Source: Caulobacteraceae bacterium (GTDB taxonomy: Bacteria > Pseudomonadota > Alphaproteobacteria > Caulobacterales > Caulobacteraceae). From it: a DNA stretch of 38,620 nucleotides. The notes under the pieces were generated by a model, which saw nothing but the letters and a program-made list of their open reading frames with translations, was not told the DNA's origin and made no database searches. The position numbers and the translations under genes are program-made. The stretch is from positions 1-38,620 of the forward strand of contig JAFBAO010000016.1 in NCBI GenBank assembly GCA_019247715.1. The letters run 5' to 3'. Shown piece by piece: positions 10,160 through 18,065 of this stretch; the first letter of the stretch is position 1, and the number at the start of each line of letters is the position of its first letter.

Positions 10160-10360
10160 ATGCGGCTGTTGATAAACGGGGAAGCGCGGGAGCTGGAGGC
10201 GGCGACCACCATCGCGGCCCTGGTGGAGGCCCTCGGCCTCGACCGGCGCAAGCTCGCGGTCGAACGGAACCTGGAGATCGTGCCGCGCTCGGCCTACGAG
10301 GCCACCCCGCTCAGCGACGGCGACCGGATCGAGATCGTGGCCTTCGTGGGCGGCGGCTGA
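10160..10360 (+). CDS. thiS: Sulfur carrier protein ThiS
   Basis: Ubiquitin-like sulfur carrier; its C-terminal thiocarboxylate supplies the sulfur of the thiazole ring of thiamine. 66 residues, normal length, beginning [20 protein letters not shown] and ending in the required Gly-Gly (VAFVGGG). The start is set by GGGAG six bases upstream. It is preceded by the TPP riboswitch and followed after 11 bases by thiG, its direct partner. No thiF, thiO or thiH lies nearby, so activation of ThiS and the glycine-imine supply must be encoded elsewhere. Confidence 0.97.
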   Translation: MRLLINGEARELEAATTIAALVEALGLDRRKLAVERNLEIVPRSAYEATPLSDGDRIEIVAFVGGG

Positions 10361-10371
10361 AGGAGCAGGCG

Positions 10372-11163
10372 ATGGACGGTTCCCAGACCATGGCCGAGGA
10401 TGCCTGGACGGTGGCGGGGCGGACCTTCCGCTCGCGGCTGATCGTCGGCACCGGCAAGTACAAGGACTACGCCCTCAACGCGGCGGCGGCCGACGCGGCC
10501 GGGGCCGAGATCGTCACCGTGGCGCTGCGGCGGGTGAACCTTTCCGATCCGAGCCAGCCGATGCTTTCCGACCATGTGAGGCCCGACCGGTTCACCTACC
10601 TTCCGAACACCGCCGGCTGTTTCACCGGCGAGGAGGCGGTCCGGACCCTGCGCCTGGCGCGCGAGGCTGGGGGTTGGGACCTGGTGAAGCTGGAGGTGCT
10701 GAGCCGCACCGCCCACCTCTACCCGGACATGGAGGAAACCCTGCGGGCGCTCAAGCTGCTGATCGCCGAGGGCTTTTCGGTGATGGTCTACTGCACCGAC
10801 GATCCGGTCTACTGCCGCAAGCTCGAGGAGGCCGGCGCCGCGGCGATCATGCCTGCCGCCGCCCCGATCGGCTCCGGACTCGGGATCCAGAACCGGCTCA
10901 ACATCGGCCTCATCGTCGAACAGTCGCGCGTCCCGGTCCTGGTGGACGCGGGCGTGGGCACCGCCTCCGACGCGGCCGCGGCCATGGAGCTCGGCTGCGA
11001 CGCGGTGCTGATGAACACTGCCATCGCCGAGGCCAAGGACCCGATCCGGATGGCCAGGGCGATGAAGCACGCGGTGATCGCCGGGCGAGAGGCCTACCTC
11101 GCCGGCCGGATGCCCAAGCGGCTCTACGCCGAGCCGTCCTCGCCGCTGGCCGGACTGATCTGA
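10372..11163 (+). CDS. thiG: Thiazole synthase ThiG
   Basis: Forms the thiazole phosphate moiety of thiamine from deoxyxylulose 5-phosphate, dehydroglycine and ThiS thiocarboxylate, in the cytoplasm. 263 residues; translation could also begin at the internal Met7. TIM-barrel family motifs are present: [34 protein letters not shown], the [20 protein letters not shown] block, WDLVKLEVL with the lysine that forms the substrate Schiff base, [16 protein letters not shown], and [20 protein letters not shown] near the C-terminus. Together with thiS it forms a two-gene riboswitch-controlled operon; the next gene, sodB, begins 81 bases later on the same strand, with no strong terminator between. Confidence 0.97.
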   Translation: MDGSQTMAEDAWTVAGRTFRSRLIVGTGKYKDYALNAAAADAAGAEIVTVALRRVNLSDPSQPMLSDHVRPDRFTYLPNTAGCFTGEEAVRTLRLAREAGGWDLVKLEVLSRTAHLYPDMEETLRALKLLIAEGFSVMVYCTDDPVYCRKLEEAGAAAIMPAAAPIGSGLGIQNRLNIGLIVEQSRVPVLVDAGVGTASDAAAAMELGCDAVLMNTAIAEAKDPIRMARAMKHAVIAGREAYLAGRMPKRLYAEPSSPLAGLI

Positions 11164-11244
11164 CGGAGCGCTTTGGGCGGCGCAGGCTGAACCAAGCCGG
11201 CTCCGGCGGGTTATCCCTTCGAAGGGGCCCCACGGAGTTCTGTA

Positions 11245-11916
11245 ATGTTCAGCTTGCCAAGCCTTCCCTATGCCTATGACGCCCTGGCGCCGGTGATGTC
11301 CGAGCGGACCTTGCGTTTCCACCACGACAAACACCACGCGACCTACGTCAAGACGCTCAACGATCTCCTCGAGAAAGCCGGACGACCGCCCCAGCCGCTG
11401 GAGGAGATCGTCCGCCAGGCGGTTGGCAAGGCCGACGAGAAGAAGCTTTTCAACAACGCCGCCCAGGCCTGGAACCACGCCTTCTTCTGGGCGACGATGG
11501 CCGCCAAGCGCGGCGCGCCTTCGGGCGAGCTGGCCAGGGCGATCGATACCGGGTTCGGCGGGCTGGCGCAGCTCAAGGACAAGATGGTCGCCAAGGGGGC
11601 GGCCCACTTCGGCTCCGGTTGGGTATGGCTCACCGCCGATGCGTCCGGCGCCTTGCAGGTGCGCGCCACCCACGACGCCGACGACGTGCTCACCAAGGAG
11701 GGCCTCACGCCGCTGCTCGTCTGCGACCTCTGGGAGCACGCCTACTATCTCGACCATCAGAACGATCGGAAGGGCTTCCTGGAAGCCTGGTTCGAGGCCC
11801 TCCCGAACTGGGAGTTCGCCGGCTACCAGTTCTCGGCGGCGCGGGGCCGGGGCGAGCCCTGGCGCCACCCCGCGCCTGAATCGCACCAAGACGGGCGGCA
11901 GGCCCGGGCCGGCTGA
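11245..11916 (+). CDS. sodB: Superoxide dismutase, iron type
   Basis: Dismutates superoxide to oxygen and hydrogen peroxide in the cytoplasm. 223 residues. Four metal ligands are visible: His26 (LRFHHDKHHATY), the histidine of AAQAWNHAFFW, and the Asp and His of VCDLWEHAYYLDHQN. A glutamine in NNAAQ with a small residue at the usual Mn-type glutamine position points to the Fe form. The C-terminus runs about 20 residues beyond the E. coli enzyme (after WEFAGYQF) with a polar, arginine-rich tail of no recognised function. A perfect 12-base palindrome, CCCTTCGAAGGG (11215-11226), lies just upstream and could be a regulator site or mRNA stem. The ferritin-like gene follows after 36 bases, so superoxide defence and iron storage may be co-transcribed. 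Confidence 0.96.
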   Translation: MFSLPSLPYAYDALAPVMSERTLRFHHDKHHATYVKTLNDLLEKAGRPPQPLEEIVRQAVGKADEKKLFNNAAQAWNHAFFWATMAAKRGAPSGELARAIDTGFGGLAQLKDKMVAKGAAHFGSGWVWLTADASGALQVRATHDADDVLTKEGLTPLLVCDLWEHAYYLDHQNDRKGFLEAWFEALPNWEFAGYQFSAARGRGEPWRHPAPESHQDGRQARAG

Positions 11917-11952
11917 CCGCAACCCTCAAAAGGAGAGAAGGAGGAGTCGATC

Positions 11953-12540
11953 ATGGAAAATGCTGCGGCGGCCCAAACCCGAGCGGCGAAGCCTTTCCTT
12001 AGCGATATCAAGACGCTGCGGGAGCGCGCTCGTCAGCATATCGAGCAGGGGGCGGTGACCGACACCTATGTCGGCGACGTCGGCAAGACCATCGAGATCC
12101 TGCAGAGCGTCCTCGCCACAGAGCTGGTCTGCGTGCTGCGCTACACCCAGCACGCCGTGGCGGCCGCCGGCATCGCCAGCGAGAGCGTGAAGTCGGAGTT
12201 CGCCCAGCACGCCAAGGAGGAGCAGGAGCACGCCATGATGGTGGCCGAGCGCATCAACCAGCTCGGCGGCTCGCCCAACTTCAATCCCGACGGCCTGTCG
12301 ACCCGATCGGCCTCCCAGTATTCGACCCCCGAAGACCTGGTGGGGATGATCCGCGAGAACCTCATCGCCGAGCGGATCGCCGTCGACCACTACCGGGAGC
12401 TGATCCGCTATTTTGGGGAGAACGACCCCACCACCCGGGTAATGATCGAGACCATCCTCGAGGTGGAGGAGGAGCACGCCAGCGACATGCAGGATCTGCT
12501 CGCCGCCCATGGCCGCGACGAAGGCGCGGACGCCCACTAA
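11953..12540 (+). CDS. Ferritin-like di-iron protein (bacterioferritin/Dps-type)
   Basis: Predicted four-helix-bundle iron-binding protein of 195 residues, probably iron storage or detoxification. Candidate di-iron ligands, by spacing: Glu57 (LATELVCVLRYTQH), Glu90 with His93 (AKEEQEHAMMVAE), Glu140 (NLIAERIAVDHY) and Glu173/174 with His175 (EVEEEHASDMQ). It lacks the bacterioferritin GEMRHAD heme-methionine segment found in the bfr further right, so it is a different ferritin-like subfamily. The N-terminal ~45 residues are an extra leader without a signal peptide. A strong ribosome binding site (AGGAGAGAAGGAGG) precedes the ATG. It sits 36 bases behind sodB, which fits a role in keeping free iron low during oxidative stress (inference). 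Confidence 0.88.
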   Translation: MENAAAAQTRAAKPFLSDIKTLRERARQHIEQGAVTDTYVGDVGKTIEILQSVLATELVCVLRYTQHAVAAAGIASESVKSEFAQHAKEEQEHAMMVAERINQLGGSPNFNPDGLSTRSASQYSTPEDLVGMIRENLIAERIAVDHYRELIRYFGENDPTTRVMIETILEVEEEHASDMQDLLAAHGRDEGADAH

Positions 12541-12694
12541 AGGCCGCTGCGAGCTTTTCTGTTGCCGATCGAGCCTGGTTGGCCCACGTTCATCTCGGAA
12601 CGTTAAGATGAAGTCGGGCGGCAAGCTGTCGCCCGTTGTCTGTTGATTGGATTGGAGCCTTAGCCGATCCGCCAGGGGGTCCGGAGTGGCGAAG

Positions 12695-13795
12695 ATGGCT
12701 CGCGCCTACGTCAACAGGATCGGAACGGCGACGCCGCCGCACGACGTACACCAGGCGTTCGTTCGGTACGTCGAATTGCTCCTGAACGAACCGCGCACCC
12801 AGAAGCTTTTCCGGCGGATGGTGGGACGGGCCGGCATCGACCACCGCTTCTCCTACTTCGAGCCGCTGGTCGAGGGCGACCGGGTGCTGGGCGACACCGG
12901 CGGCTTTTACACCCTGGACGGCCGCTCCCCCTCCACCGGCCAGCGCATGCGCCGCTTCGAGGCCACCGCCCCCGGCCTCGCCTTGCAGGCCCTGGATGCG
13001 CTCGGGATCGAGAAGGAGCGCGAGCGGATCACCCATCTGGTGCTCGCCTGCTGCACCGGCTTCGTCGCGCCGGGGCTCGATCAGCAGATCATCCGCGCGG
13101 CGGGGCTGGATCCGGGGGTGGAGCGGACCGTCGTCGGCTTCATGGGGTGCTACGCCGCGGTGAACGCGCTTCGCCTCGCGCACCACTTCGTCCGCTCGGA
13201 GCCGGCCGCCCGGGTGCTGGTGGTCAACCTGGAGCTCTGCACCCTGCACTTCCAGTCCACGCAGAAGCTCGACGAGTGCCTGTCCATGCTGCTGTTCGGC
13301 GATGGCTGTTCGGCCGCTCTGGTGAGCGCCGACGAGACCGGCGTCGCGCTGATGGACTTCAAGGCGGCCGCCATCGCGGACACCGCCGGCGCAATCACCT
13401 GGCGGATCGCCGACCACGGCTTCGACATGCACCTCTCCGGCGAGGTGCCGGCGCGGATCGCCCGGGCATTGGCGGCGGAATCGGCGCGCAACGACGACGG
13501 GGGCCTGCTGCGCGGGCAGCGGCCGGCCGACTTCGACGCCTGGGCCGTGCACGCCGGCGGACGGACCATCCTCGACGCGGTGGAGACCGGCTTCGAGCTC
13601 GGCCCCCACATGCTGGACTGCTCGCGCGGGATCCTGCGCGACTTCGGCAACATGTCGTCGGCGACCCTGATGTTCATCCTAGGGCGGATCCTGGCCTCGG
13701 TCCGCGGGCTCGGGCGTCCGGTGGAGAACGGGTTTGCGGTGGCTTTCGGCCCCGGGATGGCTGCCGAGAGCTTCCGGTTCCGGGCCGTCGCCTAG
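12695..13795 (+). CDS. Type III polyketide synthase
   Basis: Chalcone-synthase-like iterative ketosynthase that extends an acyl-CoA starter with malonyl-CoA to resorcinols, pyrones or phloroglucinols. From ATG 12695 it is 366 residues; GTG 12686 is an alternative start. The catalytic triad is intact: Cys152 (VGFMGCYAAVNALR), His286 (WAVHAGGRTILDAVE) and Asn319 (DFGNMSSATLMFIL). Other family blocks are ATAPGLALQALDAL, LACCTGFVAPGLDQ and LLFGDGCSAALVS. Its TAG stop is part of the AGGAGG ribosome binding site of the methyltransferase that follows, and the flavoprotein comes next, so this is a three-gene pathway operon. Fatty-acyl starters are common in bacterial relatives such as ArsB and SrsA; the real product cannot be read from sequence. 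Confidence 0.93.
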   Translation: MARAYVNRIGTATPPHDVHQAFVRYVELLLNEPRTQKLFRRMVGRAGIDHRFSYFEPLVEGDRVLGDTGGFYTLDGRSPSTGQRMRRFEATAPGLALQALDALGIEKERERITHLVLACCTGFVAPGLDQQIIRAAGLDPGVERTVVGFMGCYAAVNALRLAHHFVRSEPAARVLVVNLELCTLHFQSTQKLDECLSMLLFGDGCSAALVSADETGVALMDFKAAAIADTAGAITWRIADHGFDMHLSGEVPARIARALAAESARNDDGGLLRGQRPADFDAWAVHAGGRTILDAVETGFELGPHMLDCSRGILRDFGNMSSATLMFILGRILASVRGLGRPVENGFAVAFGPGMAAESFRFRAVA

Positions 13796-13806
13796 GAGGC
13801 GCCCCC

Positions 13807-14517
13807 GTGCGAAGCTTCGCCGAGCGTTCGCGCGAACCGGAGATGATGGACGCTCCGGACGTCACCGCCGAAGCGTTCGCCGCCTGCCTGGCCGATCTCG
13901 CGAAGGTGAACACCGTCACCCGGGCGCGGCCGCCGACTTTGCGCTGGCTCGCGCGCGCCACCCGCAACCTTCCGCGAGAGGCTCCTTTCACCATCGTCGA
14001 CGTGGGCTGCGGGGAAGGCGACATGCTTCGCGCCGTGCGGAAGTGGGCGGTCCGGGCCGGCCTGCAAGCGCGGCTGATCGGGATCGACCTCAACCCGAGG
14101 AGCGAGCCCGCGGCCAAGGCGGCGACCGATCCGGCGGAGGCCATCGACTATCTCACCGGCGATGTTTTCGACTACGCGCCCGAGGCTCCCATCGACTTCG
14201 TCATCTCCTCCCTGGTCACCCACCACATGGGCGACGCCGAGGTGGTCCGCTTCCTGCGCTGGATGGAGGCGACGACGCGGCGGGGCTGGTTCGTCAACGA
14301 CCTGCACCGTCACCCGGCCGCCTTCTACGGCTTCATGGCGCTTTCGAGCCTGGCCGGCTGGCATCCCTTCGTCCGCCACGACGGGCCGGTGTCGGTGGCC
14401 CGCGCGTTCCGCCGCCAGGACTGGGAGCGGCTGCTGGCCACAGCGCGGATCCCGGCCGAGGCGGTGACGGTGGACTGGCGCCTTCCGTTCCGGATCTGCG
14501 TGGGGCGGATCAAGTGA
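13807..14517 (+). CDS. Class I SAM-dependent methyltransferase of the PKS operon
   Basis: Soluble methyltransferase of 236 residues. The GTG start at 13807 is preceded at good spacing by AGGAGG (13794-13799). SAM-binding motif I is clear (FTIVDVGCGEGDMLRAV), followed by an acidic residue after beta 2 (LIGIDLNPRS), a GDVFDYAPEAPIDFVISSL motif, and LVTHHMGDAEVVRFLRWMEA, resembling quinone or polyketide C/O-methyltransferases. Placed between the type III PKS and a flavoprotein, it probably methylates the resorcinol or quinol product (inference). In the Streptomyces srs pathway the corresponding enzyme is of a different, membrane-bound type, so this is analogous rather than orthologous. It overlaps the flavoprotein gene by four bases (GTGA). 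Confidence 0.88.
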   Translation: MRSFAERSREPEMMDAPDVTAEAFAACLADLAKVNTVTRARPPTLRWLARATRNLPREAPFTIVDVGCGEGDMLRAVRKWAVRAGLQARLIGIDLNPRSEPAAKAATDPAEAIDYLTGDVFDYAPEAPIDFVISSLVTHHMGDAEVVRFLRWMEATTRRGWFVNDLHRHPAAFYGFMALSSLAGWHPFVRHDGPVSVARAFRRQDWERLLATARIPAEAVTVDWRLPFRICVGRIK

Positions 14518-15659
14518 GCGAGGTCGTCATCGTCGGCGGGGGACTCGCCGGCGCGGCGGCCGGGGCCTTGCTGGCGCGCGCGGGGATTCGCCCCGTGGTG
14601 CTGGAGCGGGAATCCCAGCCTAAAGACAAGATCTGCGGCGAGTTCCTCTCGGTGGAGGCCCAGGCGCACCTGGCGGCGGCCGGCCTCGACCTCGAGCCGC
14701 TGGGCGGGGCGCGCATCGGCGGCGTGCGGCTGGCGGCCGGCCGGCGGCTGGTGGAATCGCCGCTGCCGTTCCCGGCCCTGGGTCTCACGCGGCGCCGGCT
14801 CGACGAAGCCCTGCTGGCGCACGCAGCCGGCGAGGGGGCGAGCGTCGAGCGCGGCGTCATGGTCCACAGCCTCGGGCAGGGCCGGCTGGAGACGAGCCGC
14901 GGACCGGTCTCGGCGCCCACCATTCTGCTGGCCAGCGGCAAGCACGAGGTCCGCGGGGCGAAACGGGCCGCGGAGGGGACCCTCAAGGGCATGGTGGGCT
15001 TCAAGAGCTACTTCCGCCTCTCGGGCGCCCAGCGCGCCGCGCTGGGCGGCTTCGTCGAGGTGATCTTATTCCAGGGCGGCTACGCGGGCCTGCAACTCGT
15101 GGAAGGCGGGGTGGCGAACCTCTGCCTCCTCGCTCGCCGCTCGCGTTTCGATGCGGCCGGACGCACCTGGCCGGGGCTGCTGAGGGCGGTGCTGGACGAG
15201 CCGCACCTGGCGCGCCGGCTGGCGGACGCCGAGGAGCTGTCGCCGCGGCCGCTGACCATCTCCGACGTCCCCTACGGTTTTCTGCACGCCGCCCCGGACC
15301 CGCCGGGCCTCTACCGGCTGGGCGACCAGGCGGCGGTCATCCCTTCCTTCTCGGGCGACGGCATGTCGATCGCGCTGCACAGCGCCAGGCTCGCCGCCCA
15401 GGCGGTGCTGGGCGGAGCCCATGCGCGCGACTACCATGCCCGGCTGCGACGCGACATCGCCGGTCCGCTGCGCCTGGCCACCTGGCTGCAGCGCCGCGCC
15501 GAGGGCTGGCCGGGACGCCATGCGGCGCTGGCCGGCCTCAAGGTCTTTCCGGGCACGATCGCCCGCCTCGCCGCCTGGACGCGGGTGCCGACCCCCGCCC
15601 TGACGCGGGCGGGACTGCAGACGCGCCGCGACCATCGATCGCATCATAATGAGAATTAG
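14514..15659 (+). CDS. FAD-dependent oxidoreductase/monooxygenase of the PKS operon
   Basis: Flavoprotein of 381 residues related to UbiH/geranylgeranyl-reductase-type enzymes. GTG 14514 overlaps the methyltransferase stop. Visible: N-terminal dinucleotide fold VVIVGGGLAGAAAGALLARA, the KICGEFLSVEA motif near residue 45, and the second FAD motif RLGDQAAVIPSFSGDGMSIA, in which GD binds the FAD ribityl chain. A likely role is hydroxylation or reduction of the methylated polyketide, perhaps giving a quinone, by analogy with SrsC in phenolic-lipid pathways (inference). The C-terminal ~50 residues are basic with no recognised domain. The last six codons coincide with a Fur-box-like site for the following iron genes. 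Confidence 0.88.
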   Translation: MSEVVIVGGGLAGAAAGALLARAGIRPVVLERESQPKDKICGEFLSVEAQAHLAAAGLDLEPLGGARIGGVRLAAGRRLVESPLPFPALGLTRRRLDEALLAHAAGEGASVERGVMVHSLGQGRLETSRGPVSAPTILLASGKHEVRGAKRAAEGTLKGMVGFKSYFRLSGAQRAALGGFVEVILFQGGYAGLQLVEGGVANLCLLARRSRFDAAGRTWPGLLRAVLDEPHLARRLADAEELSPRPLTISDVPYGFLHAAPDPPGLYRLGDQAAVIPSFSGDGMSIALHSARLAAQAVLGGAHARDYHARLRRDIAGPLRLATWLQRRAEGWPGRHAALAGLKVFPGTIARLAAWTRVPTPALTRAGLQTRRDHRSHHNEN

Positions 15660-15663
15660 TTGC
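15645..15663. promoter_or_regulatory. Fur-box-like operator upstream of bfd-bfr
   Basis: CATAATGAGAATTAGTTGC matches 13 of 19 positions of the E. coli Fur consensus GATAATGATAATCATTATC by eye. It stands out as AT-rich in a very GC-rich region, overlaps the stop codon of the flavoprotein gene, and lies 49 bases before bfd. Fur or another iron regulator could act here. Confidence 0.6.
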
Positions 15664-15711
15664 AGAAATCCGCGGACCTGCTAGAGAGCTCCGCGCGGCC
15701 AGGAGACCCAA

Positions 15712-15897
15712 GTGTACGTCTGCAACTGCAACGGCATCCGCGAACGCGAGGCGAGGGCGGCCATCGCCGCGGGCGCAGGCAAGCCGGCCCAGATATTCAT
15801 CCGTTGCGGGGCGAAGCCGCAGTGCGCGAAATGCGTTTGCGACATGCGGCGCCTGATCCGGGAGTCCGAGGACAGCCTGCGCTACGCCGCCGAATAG
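15712..15897 (+). CDS. bfd: Bacterioferritin-associated ferredoxin (BFD-like [2Fe-2S])
   Basis: Small [2Fe-2S] protein expected to donate electrons to bacterioferritin so that stored Fe3+ is released as Fe2+. 61 residues from GTG 15712. The four cluster cysteines of the family are present as CNC near the N-terminus (MYVCNCNGIRERE) and CAKCVC further on, i.e. the C-x-C and C-x2-C pattern, with an extra cysteine in FIRCG. It is followed after nine bases by bfr, the expected partner, and preceded by a Fur-box-like site, consistent with induction under iron starvation. Confidence 0.94.
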   Translation: MYVCNCNGIREREARAAIAAGAGKPAQIFIRCGAKPQCAKCVCDMRRLIRESEDSLRYAAE

Positions 15898-15906
15898 GAG
15901 GCATCG

Positions 15907-16404
15907 ATGCAGGGCGACCGCGCGGTCATCCAACGGCTGAACCAGGTGCTCACCAACGAGCTGACCTCGACGAACCAGTACTTCCTGCACGCGCGGATGC
16001 TGGAGAACTGGGGGTTCCGGCGGCTGGGCAAGGCGGTCTACGACGAGTCCATCGGCGAGATGCGCCATGCCGACAAGCTGATCCGGCGCATCCTTTTCCT
16101 AGGCGGCCTGCCCAACTTGCAGGACCTGCACAAGCTCACCATCGGCGAGACCGCGCTCGAGACGCTGAGCGCCGACCTACAGCTGGAGCTATCGGGGCGG
16201 GCGACCCTGACAGCCGGGGTCGCCGAGTTCGAGGCCGCCAGGGACTTCGTCAGCCGCGAAATCCTGGTCGACATACTGAAGGACACCGAGGAGCACATCG
16301 ACTTCCTCGAGACCCAGCTCGCCCTCGCCGAGTCCCTTGGCGAGCAGAACTATCTGCAGAGCGCGGCCGGGGACCTCGCCGACGACGGCGACGCGGGTCT
16401 CTGA
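15907..16404 (+). CDS. bfr: Bacterioferritin
   Basis: 24-mer iron-storage protein with heme between subunits. 165 residues, aligned without gaps to E. coli Bfr by eye: MQGDRAVIQRLNQVLTNELT, NQYFLHARMLENWG, and the segment ESIGEMRHADKLIRRILFLG followed by GLPNLQDL. Met52 is the heme ligand; Glu18, Glu51, His54, Glu94 and His130 of the ferroxidase centre are present. At the position of E. coli Glu127 there is threonine (KDTEEHIDFLE, Thr127), with glutamates at 128 and 129. Either a neighbouring glutamate takes over or the centre differs. Cotranscribed with bfd (nine-base gap) behind the Fur-box-like site. Confidence 0.97.
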   Translation: MQGDRAVIQRLNQVLTNELTSTNQYFLHARMLENWGFRRLGKAVYDESIGEMRHADKLIRRILFLGGLPNLQDLHKLTIGETALETLSADLQLELSGRATLTAGVAEFEAARDFVSREILVDILKDTEEHIDFLETQLALAESLGEQNYLQSAAGDLADDGDAGL

Positions 16405-16476
16405 CCGCTATCGGTTGCAAGCCTCCACGGTTCGGGGCGAGAACCACTGAACCGAGAATGTGAGGGAGCGACGTCG

Positions 16477-17322
16477 TTGACGCCCAAGCTGGTGCTGGAC
16501 GGTCTGGTGTTCGGCGAGGCGCCGCGCTGGCGCGCCGGGCGTCTCTGGTTCTCGGACATGCACGGCGGGGCGGTCTACGCCACGACCGTGGACGGCGTAT
16601 GTGAAAAGATTCTCGACGTACCCCACCACCCGTCGGGGCTCGGCTGGCTGCCGAACGGCGCGCTGCTGGTGGTCTCGATGGAAGACCGCAAGGTGCTCCG
16701 CCTCCAGGGCGGCGAAGTCAGCGTGCACGCCGACCTCATGGGCCATTACGCGCGAGGCCACCTCAACGACATGGTCGTCGACGGCCAGGGGCGCGCCTAT
16801 CTCGGCCAGTTCGGCTCGGACACCTACGGCGGCGAGCCGCAACGGCCCACCACCCTCATCCTCATCGAGCCGGACGGGCGCCATCGGGCGGTGGCCGACG
16901 GCCTTAGGATGCCCAACGGCATGGCCATCTCGCCGGACGGGCGGCGCCTCTACGTGGCCGAGACCTACGGGTTCTGCATCACCGGCTTTTCCATCGCCGC
17001 CGACGGCGGGCTGAGCGGGCGCGAGGTGTTCGCGCCGCTTAAGGTCCGGCCCGACGGGCTTTGCCTGGACGCCGAGGAGCGTCTCTGGTTCGGCTCGGCG
17101 ATGTATCCCGAGGGCGGCGTCTTCCGGGTCGCCCAGGGGGGGCGGATTCTGGAGAGCATCCGCGAGGAAGGCTGGCGCGGCATCGCCTGCGCCCTCGGCG
17201 GCGAAGACCGGCGCATCCTCTTCGTGATCGAGGCCCAGCGCACCGCTCCCGGCAAGACGGGGCCCGGCAACTGCCGCATCCGCGCCATGTCCGCGCCGGC
17301 GCCAGGGGCCGGAATTCCCTAA
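16477..17322 (+). CDS. SMP-30/gluconolactonase/LRE-family protein
   Basis: Six-bladed beta-propeller hydrolase of the SMP-30/regucalcin/gluconolactonase family, probably hydrolysing a sugar lactone or similar ester in the cytoplasm (no signal peptide). 281 residues from TTG 16477, the only start consistent with the GAGGGAG ribosome binding site (16462-16468). Metal-site residues of the family can be placed: Glu in VFGEAPRW near residue 14, Asn in GHLNDMVVD, Asn in LRMPNGMAISPDG and Asp in KVRPDGLCLDAEERLWFGS. The substrate cannot be inferred. It is monocistronic; its stop shares bases with the stop of the convergent DsbA-like gene, so neither has an obvious terminator. Confidence 0.9.
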   Translation: MTPKLVLDGLVFGEAPRWRAGRLWFSDMHGGAVYATTVDGVCEKILDVPHHPSGLGWLPNGALLVVSMEDRKVLRLQGGEVSVHADLMGHYARGHLNDMVVDGQGRAYLGQFGSDTYGGEPQRPTTLILIEPDGRHRAVADGLRMPNGMAISPDGRRLYVAETYGFCITGFSIAADGGLSGREVFAPLKVRPDGLCLDAEERLWFGSAMYPEGGVFRVAQGGRILESIREEGWRGIACALGGEDRRILFVIEAQRTAPGKTGPGNCRIRAMSAPAPGAGIP

Positions 17323-18065
17323 GCCTTGCCCTCGGCCTTGGCGATCGCGGCGGTCAGGGCCTCGTAGTCCTCGCCGCGGATGATCTCGTCGCCGACCACG
17401 AAGCCGGGCGTGCCCTCCAGGGAAAGGCTGGTGAAGAGCTTGGTCACGTCCTTCAGCTGGGTTTCGGCCTTGGCCCGCTCGGCCGGGGCGTTCATGGCCG
17501 CCACGTCCACCCCCTCGGCGGCCGCCAGCCGATCGATCTCGGCGTCGGTGAGCGGGCGGGCGCTCATGAAAGCCTGGTAGAGGCCGAGGTAGTCCTTGCC
17601 CTGGGCCTTGGCGGCCATGGCCGCGCGCGCCGCGTGCTCGGAGACCGGGCCGAAGATCGGCATCTCCTTGAACACGAACCGCACGTCCGGCCGGGTTCGG
17701 ATGAGGTTCACGACTTTGGGGGCGACGTTGATGCAGTGCGGACAGCGGTAGTCGTAGAACTCGGTGACGGTGACCTTGCCGTTCGGATTGGCCACGAAGT
17801 CGCGCGGATCGCGTTCGAGGGCGCCGCGCAGGCCCGGCAGGGCGGCCTTGGCCTTGACCTCGGCCTCGGCCGCCGCCTTGTCCGCGTCGGCGTCCTCCCT
17901 GGCCTGCAGGTTGTCGATCGCGGCCCGCAGAACCTCGGGGTGGGCCATGAGGTAGGCCTTCACCCGCGCCCCGAACGCGGCGTCGTCGTCCTTGGACGGC
18001 TGGCAGGCGCCGAGCGCGAGAAGGGCGGCAAGAGCGAGCGCGACCGCTGAGCCGAGGCGCATCAT
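17319..18065 (-). CDS. DsbA-family thioredoxin-like lipoprotein
   Basis: Thiol-disulfide oxidoreductase with a thioredoxin fold, predicted periplasmic and membrane-anchored. From ATG 18065, which overlaps the protease stop by four bases (ATGA), it is 248 residues. The N-terminus has a lipoprotein signal: MMRLGSAVALALAALLALGA followed by the lipobox cysteine. A helical region (about residues 30-85) of the kind seen in ScsC/Com1 proteins precedes the thioredoxin domain. The active site is CPHC (FYDYRCPHCINVAPKVV), and the cis-proline loop is LEGTPGFVVGDE. It might introduce or isomerise disulfides; the four-cysteine pentapeptide proteins at the left end of the window would be possible clients (speculative). 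Coupled to the upstream M48 protease. Confidence 0.9.
   Translation of the reverse strand: MMRLGSAVALALAALLALGACQPSKDDDAAFGARVKAYLMAHPEVLRAAIDNLQAREDADADKAAAEAEVKAKAALPGLRGALERDPRDFVANPNGKVTVTEFYDYRCPHCINVAPKVVNLIRTRPDVRFVFKEMPIFGPVSEHAARAAMAAKAQGKDYLGLYQAFMSARPLTDAEIDRLAAAEGVDVAAMNAPAERAKAETQLKDVTKLFTSLSLEGTPGFVVGDEIIRGEDYEALTAAIAKAEGKA

Noticed and set aside
12597..12604. Possible EcfG promoter GGAACGTT upstream of the PKS operon
   Set aside because: GGAAC is present but no CGTT occurs at 16-17 bases; the adjacent GTT is a coincidence of sequence.
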